Assembly: GCA_031286005.1 (NCBI GenBank)
Contig: JAITVC010000248.1
Span: forward strand, 1 to 6,434
Reading direction: 5' to 3'
Source: Bacteroidales bacterium
GTDB taxonomy: Bacteria; Bacteroidota; Bacteroidia; Bacteroidales; P3
DNA length: 6,434 bases
Part shown: positions 1 through 5,332 of the stretch, one piece after another
How positions within the stretch are numbered: the stretch's first letter is position 1
How the letters are laid out: every line of letters begins with the position of its first letter
The notes under the pieces: model-generated
The model's input: the letters and a program-made list of their open reading frames with translations, nothing else
Database searches by the model: none
What the model was told of the DNA's origin: nothing
Program-made: the position numbers and the translations under genes

Positions 1-3
1 TTT

Positions 4-1017
4 ATGCCTAAAATTCTCATCATAGGTACCAATTATTTTAACTTCAACCAAAGTTTGGCAAGTGCTTTTCAAACGTTAGGCTGGACGGTGCATTTGGAAT
101 CTTATGATGAACCGATTCATCCGTTTCGTGGTTGGCTAAAATGGCGGCATAAGTTTTCGTTGAATCGCGAGAAATTGAGAGAAAAACACACAGCAAAATA
201 TCAAAAATATATCCTTTCACAGTTCCAAGAATCTAATCCGGATTTAGTTTTAGTGTTGAATGGCGCGATATTGAAACCGGAAACTTTAACGTTGTTTAGA
301 GAAAATGCCAAAGTTGTGTTGTGGATGTACGACAGCGTATTTCGATATCCAAAATGCATGAATCATATTGACTTTGTTGATTATGCTTTTTTCTATGAGC
401 AGAAAGATGTTGCGCATTATCAAGCTCTGGGCAAAAAAGCGTATTTTTTACCACAAGCCGCAGATGTGAATTTGTATTATCCTACAAAAAATCAAAAAAT
501 ATTGGATATTTTGTTTGTTGGCGTATTGTATCGTTATCTAAAACGCATTCATTTACTGACTAAGGTTGCAGAAAAATTTAGTTCGCGAAAAATAAAAATT
601 GTTGGTAAATACAAACCTATTGAAAAGAATATATTCAAATGGTTATTTCGCGAAAAACGATCTGTTTTCACAAACAGAAATGTATCGCCGTCGGAGGTCA
701 ATACGTTATATAATCAATCCCGAATGGTGACCAATATTCATCACGAAACGCAGGTGGAAGGCGCCAATCCAAAGGTTTTTGAAATCTGTGCATCGGGCGC
801 ATATCAAATTTGCGACTACAACCCCTACATCGCATCACTTTTTCCAAACGGAGAAATTGGACTGTATAAAAACGAGCAGGAATTATTTGATTTAATTGAA
901 GATGCTTTGAAAAATGATAAATCTGAGCAGGCTAAGAAAGCGTATGAAATAGTGATGGAAAACCACACATTCGAAGCCCGAATGAAAGAAGTTCTTCAGA
1001 TTATTGGTGGTTTTTGA
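4..1017 (+). CDS. CgeB-like glycosyltransferase (GT-B fold, group 1)
   Basis: This 337-residue protein is probably a cytoplasmic glycosyltransferase that moves a sugar from a nucleotide-sugar donor to a surface-glycan or protein acceptor; donor and acceptor cannot be read from the sequence. It resembles the CgeB/DUF3880 group. A Rossmann-like start (KILIIGTNYF, residues 3-12) is followed by PDLVLVLNG (79-87), WMYDSVFRYP (107-116) and the family-like YFLPQAADVNLYYP (147-160). The C-terminal domain opens with DILFVGVLYRYLKRI (168-182) and carries NPKVFEICASGAYQICDYN (255-273). In that segment E260 sits where GT-B enzymes bind the donor, and the 'FE..ASGA.QI.DY' pattern is typical of CgeB-like proteins. 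No signal peptide or membrane segment is seen. The ATG at position 4 gives a natural N-terminus, but only three in-frame bases precede it, so an upstream start cannot be excluded and its promoter is not visible. It converges on the minus-strand glycan genes. Confidence 0.85.
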   Translation: MPKILIIGTNYFNFNQSLASAFQTLGWTVHLESYDEPIHPFRGWLKWRHKFSLNREKLREKHTAKYQKYILSQFQESNPDLVLVLNGAILKPETLTLFRENAKVVLWMYDSVFRYPKCMNHIDFVDYAFFYEQKDVAHYQALGKKAYFLPQAADVNLYYPTKNQKILDILFVGVLYRYLKRIHLLTKVAEKFSSRKIKIVGKYKPIEKNIFKWLFREKRSVFTNRNVSPSEVNTLYNQSRMVTNIHHETQVEGANPKVFEICASGAYQICDYNPYIASLFPNGEIGLYKNEQELFDLIEDALKNDKSEQAKKAYEIVMENHTFEARMKEVLQIIGGF

Positions 1018-1105
1018 ATACCTATTTCGTAATAATCACTGTTCCGCAAGTATCAGCAATGGGCGTATAGCTCACGTTCTGTTCTTTACAAAAATCCAAA
1101 ACAGC
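1018..1105. other. Convergent intergenic region, no clear terminator
   Basis: These 88 bp separate the 3' ends of the + strand glycosyltransferase and the minus-strand methyltransferase. I looked for a GC-rich hairpin followed by a T-run in either direction and found none. The only inverted repeat noticed is the AT-rich pair gattatt (999-1005) / aataatc (1031-1037) with a 25-base loop, which is too weak to call. Most of the region is taken up by the open segment described at 1022-1105. Confidence 0.6.
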
Positions 1106-1111
1106 CTATTT
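1021..1111. repeat. 7-bp direct repeat at two stop codons
   Basis: The + strand heptamer cctattt occurs at 1021-1027 and at 1105-1111, that is AAATAGG on the minus strand. Each copy contains an in-frame TAG: one is the methyltransferase stop and the other ends the downstream open segment. The copies are 84 bp apart, exactly 28 codons. This is short microhomology and may be chance, but its position at both ends of the possible gene remnant would fit an illegitimate recombination junction. Confidence 0.35.
1022..1105 (-). other. Possible remnant of a gene 3' end (27 in-frame codons after the methyltransferase stop)
   Basis: After the methyltransferase stop (TAG, complement of 1106-1108), the same frame stays open for 27 sense codons to a second TAG (complement of 1022-1024). 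The conceptual peptide starts AVLDFCKEQNVSYT and ends with PIADTCGTVIITK, and it looks protein-like in composition. It has no ATG; a TTG lies at 1097-1099. It could be the last part of a gene whose body was lost, a C-terminal extension cut off by a nonsense change, or chance. A 27-codon open stretch is not statistically remarkable, and I do not recognise the family. The methyltransferase already ends in a natural-looking way (FGFSDYVLAKKK), which argues against the extension belonging to it. Confidence 0.25.
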
Positions 1112-1771
1112 TTTCTTTGCAAGAACATAGTCAGAAAATCCAAATAAGTCCCAAAAAGCACCGCCTTGAATAGATCCAACTGTTAATAATTGATGTGCAG
1201 CGATGAATGGAAGGAATAAGATCCTGCTCCATTGTCGTCTTCTGCCAACTGCTTTGATAGTGCAATTATGACTTAATAGAAGGTTGCAAAGTTCTCGCTT
1301 TGAATGAATCCTAGTATGAGTAGGATCATCGAAGAAATTCAGCGTACCTTTCATCGAAGGCAATGTCATGCTTCGTTCATTGGGAAATTCAAGATAAAGC
1401 AAACCTTTTGATTTTAGTTTTGGCAATAAATGAATGATAACTTCTTCAGCATTATAAAGATGTTCGATTATATGACTCATAACGATCACGTCAAATTGCT
1501 GATTAGGAATTTGTTCGAAGTCCAACTTTGTAACATCCATGGGATAGAATACATCCATGTTTTGGCGGTCAGTTTCGTTATTTACGTAATTTAAATCTAA
1601 GTCTATTCCAGAATAGTGGATCACAAGATTTGGTTTTTGCAACCATTTTTTTGCCAATGTGGATGAATGGGTTCCACAACCGACATCTAAAATAGATAAC
1701 AAATATAGATTCATCTCAACATTTATATTTTGAGAAATCTTTTTATGTCTAAATGGAATTAAAACAAACAT
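1106..1771 (-). CDS. Class I SAM-dependent methyltransferase
   Basis: This 221-residue protein is a probable cytoplasmic S-adenosylmethionine-dependent methyltransferase of the Methyltransf_11/12 type. Motif I is ILDVGCGTHSS (residues 27-37), the SAM-binding glycine loop. An acidic residue follows at D57 in YSGIDLD, then MDVTKLDF (78-85), and the motif IV-like FDVIVMSHIIEHL (93-105) with the HxxEH pattern common in this class. LYLEFPNE (125-132) gives the next strand. The last residues, FWDLFGFSDYVLAKKK, make a natural C-terminus. The ATG at 1771 overlaps the end of the upstream glycosyltransferase by 13 bp, and an in-frame stop (complement of 1775-1777) rules out a longer start. M20 is a weaker alternative because it leaves little sequence before motif I. 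The substrate is unknown; co-transcription with the glycosyltransferase suggests methylation of a sugar or glycan intermediate, which is inference. Confidence 0.85.
   Translation of the reverse strand: MFVLIPFRHKKISQNINVEMNLYLLSILDVGCGTHSSTLAKKWLQKPNLVIHYSGIDLDLNYVNNETDRQNMDVFYPMDVTKLDFEQIPNQQFDVIVMSHIIEHLYNAEEVIIHLLPKLKSKGLLYLEFPNERSMTLPSMKGTLNFFDDPTHTRIHSKRELCNLLLSHNCTIKAVGRRRQWSRILFLPFIAAHQLLTVGSIQGGAFWDLFGFSDYVLAKKK
1759..1771 (-). promoter_or_regulatory. 13-bp gene overlap, likely translational coupling
   Basis: The methyltransferase ATG (complement of 1769-1771) lies inside the last codons of the glycosyltransferase, whose TAA is the complement of 1759-1761. The region just upstream of the ATG is A-rich (GCGAAAAAAATATTTGAATC) with no strong Shine-Dalgarno, so initiation probably depends on ribosomes finishing the upstream gene. 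A frameshift in the upstream repeat could therefore also lower expression of the methyltransferase. Confidence 0.5.
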
Positions 1772-2865
1772 GATTCAAATATTTTTTTCGCAATTTCGTT
1801 GGTGTGATTTTTCAAATAATACTCTCTGGAGTAAGCATTAAATTTGTTACTAAATTTTTCTTTGATTTGTTCTATGGCTGCAATAAATTCTTCTTTAGAG
1901 TTGGCTAATGCGCCGACTTTATCAAAATCAATATTATATCCCTCGAACGATTCGGTTGTGCCGATGATTGTTTTTCCATACATCAACGTCTCGCAAGTCT
2001 TCACTTTCATGCCACTGCCTTTGAAGATAGGGGAAACCACAAAATCGCATCCTTCGATAAACGGCGCAACATCCTCCACATCAGAAAATATTTGCACACT
2101 ACTACCTTGTACCCCGTACCTCGCACCTCGCACCTCCAATTTATCCATTCCTTTTCCAACAATTTGCAATTTAATATTGACGTGAGGCAAAACGTTTTCA
2201 ATAAACCATAAAATACCTTCCACATTGGCCGGAAAATAAGAGCCAAAAAACAATGCCGTTGGTGGATTTTCAATTGGAATAACGGCTTCTTTGGGATGCA
2301 TATCCTCAAACGTAACCGGAATGAGTGCATCCGTTTTCTTTCCGTATCGATTGAATAGTTCATTATCGTCGCGCGGATTAATGCCAATGGTTATATCTGA
2401 AAATTGCATGGCGTATGAATCGTTTCTATCAATGCAATGTAGCAAAAGAGGGCGATACAGTGCGTGTTTTGGAATGCGGACTTGATAATAAACCACTTCC
2501 ACATTGTGAAAAAAAGTAACAATTTTTCCTTTATAGCCAGCTTTTTTCAAAACTTTAGCAACAATTCCAAACGTACTTCTATCAATAAAAACAATATCTT
2601 TGTTCTGTGCAATTTTGCAGATCGTACGGACTTTTAGAGGTGTTAGCCCAAAATAATAGTTTTGAAAGATATAGGGCAAACTTTTGATTTTATCCCAAAT
2701 GGTTTCCTGTTCAAAGTTTGGATGCACATAATATTCTTCAACATGGTCATGTCCAAATAAGTCGCAAAAAATAGAATAGTTTTTATGCGTACCTTGTTCG
2801 CCGCCTTCCTTGATTCCGAAAGGCTTTTTGTAGCGAATGAATAAAACGTTTGGAACAGTTGGCAT
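1759..2865 (-). CDS. GT4-type glycosyltransferase (group 1)
   Basis: This 368-residue protein is a probable GT-B-fold, retaining glycosyltransferase of the Glyco_trans_1_4 type, acting in the cytoplasm or at the inner membrane face. The N-terminal acceptor domain begins NVLFIRYKKPFGIKEGGEQG (6-25), with a glycine-rich loop, and includes IVTFFHNVEVVYY (115-127). The donor domain starts at ALFFGSYFPANVEGILWFIE (204-223), then LQIVGKGMDKL (233-243), FSDVEDVAPFIEGCDFVVSP (260-279) and GSGMKVKTCETLMYGKTIIG (283-302). E292 is the expected nucleotide-sugar-binding glutamate. Residues 244-255, between the GKGMDKL strand and SVQIFSDVED, are encoded by a heptanucleotide tandem repeat and look like a loop insertion. 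The start overlaps the upstream stop (TAATG) and the end overlaps the methyltransferase, so it sits in the middle of an operon. Sugar and acceptor are unknown. Confidence 0.88.
   Translation of the reverse strand: MPTVPNVLFIRYKKPFGIKEGGEQGTHKNYSIFCDLFGHDHVEEYYVHPNFEQETIWDKIKSLPYIFQNYYFGLTPLKVRTICKIAQNKDIVFIDRSTFGIVAKVLKKAGYKGKIVTFFHNVEVVYYQVRIPKHALYRPLLLHCIDRNDSYAMQFSDITIGINPRDDNELFNRYGKKTDALIPVTFEDMHPKEAVIPIENPPTALFFGSYFPANVEGILWFIENVLPHVNIKLQIVGKGMDKLEVRGARYGVQGSSVQIFSDVEDVAPFIEGCDFVVSPIFKGSGMKVKTCETLMYGKTIIGTTESFEGYNIDFDKVGALANSKEEFIAAIEQIKEKFSNKFNAYSREYYLKNHTNEIAKKIFESCLF
2102..2136 (-). repeat. Intragenic heptanucleotide tandem repeat (GAGGTRC), about 5 units
   Basis: Reading the coding strand from 2136 down to 2102, the units are GAGGTGC, GAGGTGC, GAGGTAC, GGGGTAC and AAGGTAG: two identical copies, then progressively diverged ones. 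Three units make 21 nt, so the in-frame product is a short R/G/Y/V-rich stretch (EVRGARYGVQGS, residues 244-255) in a loop of the GT4 enzyme. Gain or loss of a single unit would change the frame. One alternative frame meets stops at the complement of 2102-2104 and 2099-2101; the other stays open to a stop at the complement of 2007-2009. Both end before the donor-site E292. The base composition is clearly more G-rich on the coding strand than the flanking sequence. Confidence 0.8.
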
Positions 2866-2867
2866 TA
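2863..2867 (-). promoter_or_regulatory. TAATG stop/start overlap between yfhO-like gene and GT4 gene
   Basis: On the minus strand the YfhO-family gene ends with TAA (complement of 2865-2867) and the next gene starts with ATG (complement of 2863-2865), sharing one base. This arrangement is classic for termination-reinitiation coupling. A purine-rich GAAGAA lies just upstream and may act as a weak ribosome-binding site. It fixes the glycosyltransferase start and supports stoichiometric expression of the two proteins. Confidence 0.75.
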
Positions 2868-5312
2868 TTCTTCGGTTTCAGGTTTTCTAAAAGAGAAAAA
2901 TATAGCAGTAGCAATCAATCCGAACAAAATCAGATTGAAAATTAATCCAATTTTATCGCCTTGATTTCTGTAAACCGGAATAAATTCCATTTTAATTTCG
3001 TGGTCTCCGGCAGGGATGTTTATGGCCCGTAGAATATAATTAACTCGCATAATATCAACAGGCTCTCCATCAATCCAAGCAAACCATTCATTGGGATAAA
3101 ACACTTCGGAAAATACCGCTAATCCATCGTTTTCATTGGAGGATTTATACGTTAAAACGTTAGGTGCGTATGATGTAAGAACAATACTTGCCGAATCGCT
3201 TGGCGGAGTGAAAGGGAGTAACTGCTTTACAAATGGGGTATCAATTATGGCAAGATCCGCAGGCTCAAAGTTGTTCAAAGCTCCGATTTCGGCATTCGGA
3301 CCTTCTACAATTCGCACAGAATCAACAAACCATACATTACCCAAAGCCGCTATATTCCGTTGTACATCAGGCGTACCACCTTGTCCTGGAACTATGAAAT
3401 ATTTAGTGTTTAGCATATTGAATACTTTTACATTGTTCCGCCCGATATGATGTTCAATCATATCTTGATAACGGCGCAATTTAGCAGGCGAATAACCACC
3501 GATGGATTTATGATAAAACGATGTTGCTGATTCGTTAAATGTATTGGTTGTAACATTTAACACACGGTAGTGCGGATCAGGATCTTGCAAAATCAATTGG
3601 TCGGCTTCGGTCATCGGAAACGGGGCATCCACACTTTTTTGAGAAACAAATTTATCGTTATTTAAATAGCGTTTATCAATTGGCCACATATCTGCTAAAA
3701 TCAGAACAATTAACGCCACATAAAAATATTGCAATTTGATTTTTCCTTTTTCAAAATAAATAAGTAAGAATGTAACAAGAGCAATGAAAATGGCTGATCG
3801 GATGGCATCCATTCGCAGCCATGATTTACGATCTTCAATAAGCGCATTCGATAACCAATCCGGCCAATTAGCAAAAAACTGCATGTCTTGTTCAGATGTA
3901 AATGAGAAAAATGCAGATCCAAACAGTGCAAAAAACAAACATATTCCGCCTGTAATATAGGCCGATAATTTTATGTTTTTTAACAGTTCTTGTTTAGGGA
4001 TCTTATCTTCCATAATTTGCTTTAAGGCTAAAAATCCTAATAGAGGCATTGTAAACTCTGCCACAATTAATATACTCGAAACCGCTCTAAATTTATTGTA
4101 AAACGGAAAATAGTTCATGAATAATTCCGTAAGCGGCATGAAATTTCGTCCCCAAGCAAGTAAAATTGAAAAAACAGTGGCAATAAGCACCCCCCATTTG
4201 TAAGGTGTTTTAACAATAAAAAGGCCTAAAACAAACAGGAAACAAACCACTGCTCCAACGTAAACAGGTCCGGATGTAAATGGTTGTGTACCCCAATACA
4301 TCGGCATCTGAGAACACATACGTTCTGTTTCGTATTGAGATTGCCCGTGTTGAATAAGTACTTCGTAGGTATTTGAATTTTTGCCGAGTTTTGCACCCGA
4401 TGCTCCTCCTTTGAAATTAGGTATTAAAAGCGTTAAGGTTTCATCAATATCGTAACTCCATGCGGTTGCATAGTCTAAATCCAAACCTGTAGCTTCTTTA
4501 CCGGAATCTGTTGGCGTAAGTTCCGAATGTCCGCCACGCATAGTTTCTTTTAGATAATGCTGGTTTATCGTAAAATATGATGTTCGAGTTCCTATACCAA
4601 CACCTACAGCTCCCAAAAATACTAAGGATGCAATAAGAAAAGTTTTGAGATGTTTTTCTTTAAAGCAATTGTATAGTTCAACAAAAAACAAGATGCCAAT
4701 GAGCATAAATACATAGTAAGTCATCTGAATGTGCCAAGTTATACCAAGCATACAATAAACGGCCACACACACTGCGCCCCAAAGATATTTTTTATCATAA
4801 ATCAACTTGAATCCCCCAACAATAGCAGCTAAAAAACCTAAAGCTAAAGCCTTGCTCTCATGCCCGGCATCAAGTAGAATGAAGAAGTAGGACGAAAATG
4901 CAATAGCTAAAGCTCCGTTCACAGCAAGCCAAATATTTAATCCGAAAGCAAGCATCAAGATGAAACCACCGATAAATAATCCCATAATTTGTAGTGCTAT
5001 CGGAGGCATAAATCCATGAGATAAGTCGTATAAAAATGTATTTATTTTTTGCACAAAAGGATAATTAATTTTTCCACCGCCAATTTGATAAGTTGGCATA
5101 CCGGAAAACATGGAATTAGTCCAATCCGTAGCTTCTCCTGTTTTCTCCAAATGCTGTTTGGCTTCCTGATACATTCCGCGAAAACTACTAGCATCTCCTG
5201 ATTTTACAGATTTTCCTTCTAAGGTAGGCGAACAGTAGATCAAAGTCAGTGCTGCAAAAAATGCAATAGCTATTGCATAAGGATAGAATTTCTTAAGATT
5301 GATATTTTTCAT
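2865..5312 (-). CDS. YfhO-family polytopic membrane protein (GT-C-like)
   Basis: This 815-residue inner membrane protein matches the YfhO family, related to GT-C glycosyltransferases. TM1 (about 10-28) is followed by a large loop with SGDASSFRGM (38-47) and MFSGMPTYQ (68-76); D40 is at the position where GT-C enzymes often carry a catalytic acid. A run of hydrophobic segments follows (about 106-126, 128-147, 155-172, 176-213 as two, 223-243, 351-388 as two, 409-433, 450-471, 505-520, 528-542), then a long extracytoplasmic domain (about 545-785) and a final TM (787-806) with a short charged tail. DAGHESKALAL (148-158), AWSYDIDETLTLLIPNF (284-300) and the C-terminal VFYPNEWFAWIDGEPVDIM (737-755) are family-like. 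Bacillus/Listeria YfhO-type proteins have been linked to teichoic acid glycosylation; a comparable role with a polyprenyl-phosphate sugar here is inference. The ATG at 5312 is preceded by an A-rich leader. Confidence 0.88.
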   Translation of the reverse strand: MKNINLKKFYPYAIAIAFFAALTLIYCSPTLEGKSVKSGDASSFRGMYQEAKQHLEKTGEATDWTNSMFSGMPTYQIGGGKINYPFVQKINTFLYDLSHGFMPPIALQIMGLFIGGFILMLAFGLNIWLAVNGALAIAFSSYFFILLDAGHESKALALGFLAAIVGGFKLIYDKKYLWGAVCVAVYCMLGITWHIQMTYYVFMLIGILFFVELYNCFKEKHLKTFLIASLVFLGAVGVGIGTRTSYFTINQHYLKETMRGGHSELTPTDSGKEATGLDLDYATAWSYDIDETLTLLIPNFKGGASGAKLGKNSNTYEVLIQHGQSQYETERMCSQMPMYWGTQPFTSGPVYVGAVVCFLFVLGLFIVKTPYKWGVLIATVFSILLAWGRNFMPLTELFMNYFPFYNKFRAVSSILIVAEFTMPLLGFLALKQIMEDKIPKQELLKNIKLSAYITGGICLFFALFGSAFFSFTSEQDMQFFANWPDWLSNALIEDRKSWLRMDAIRSAIFIALVTFLLIYFEKGKIKLQYFYVALIVLILADMWPIDKRYLNNDKFVSQKSVDAPFPMTEADQLILQDPDPHYRVLNVTTNTFNESATSFYHKSIGGYSPAKLRRYQDMIEHHIGRNNVKVFNMLNTKYFIVPGQGGTPDVQRNIAALGNVWFVDSVRIVEGPNAEIGALNNFEPADLAIIDTPFVKQLLPFTPPSDSASIVLTSYAPNVLTYKSSNENDGLAVFSEVFYPNEWFAWIDGEPVDIMRVNYILRAINIPAGDHEIKMEFIPVYRNQGDKIGLIFNLILFGLIATAIFFSFRKPETEE

Positions 5313-5332
5313 GGTTTTATTGTTGTATAGTT
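5313..5332 (-). other. 20-bp gap between tolC-like and yfhO-like genes
   Basis: The spacer is too short to hold an independent promoter plus leader, and I see no Bacteroidetes-type -33 TTTG / -7 TAnnTTTG pair in it. On the minus strand it is A-rich (ends AATAAAACC before the ATG) without a Shine-Dalgarno, as expected in Bacteroidetes. It supports read-through from the TolC gene into the glycan genes, although a promoter inside the end of the TolC gene cannot be ruled out. Confidence 0.5.

Noticed and set aside
997..1041. Inverted repeat gattatt/aataatc as a transcription terminator
   Set aside because: The stem is only seven AT-rich pairs with a 25-base loop and no T-run follows it.
1106..1108. 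Programmed read-through or recoding of the methyltransferase TAG
   Set aside because: The methyltransferase ends naturally at this codon and nothing nearby (structure or recoding signal) was seen; a remnant or chance is simpler.
2102..2136. CRISPR-like array
   Set aside because: The units are 7 nt long, directly adjacent without spacers, and lie inside a coding frame.
1844..2185. 113-codon + strand open frame opposite the GT4 gene
   Set aside because: It is antisense to conserved donor-domain codons, with low-complexity composition and no family resemblance.
2007..2387. 126-codon minus-strand open frame inside the GT4 gene
   Set aside because: It lies in another frame of a well-supported glycosyltransferase, and its product has no recognisable motif. 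It matters only as the frame entered after repeat slippage.
3136..3450. 104-codon + strand open frame opposite the YfhO-family gene
   Set aside because: It is fully antisense to the conserved C-terminal part of the YfhO protein and has no supporting motif or leader.
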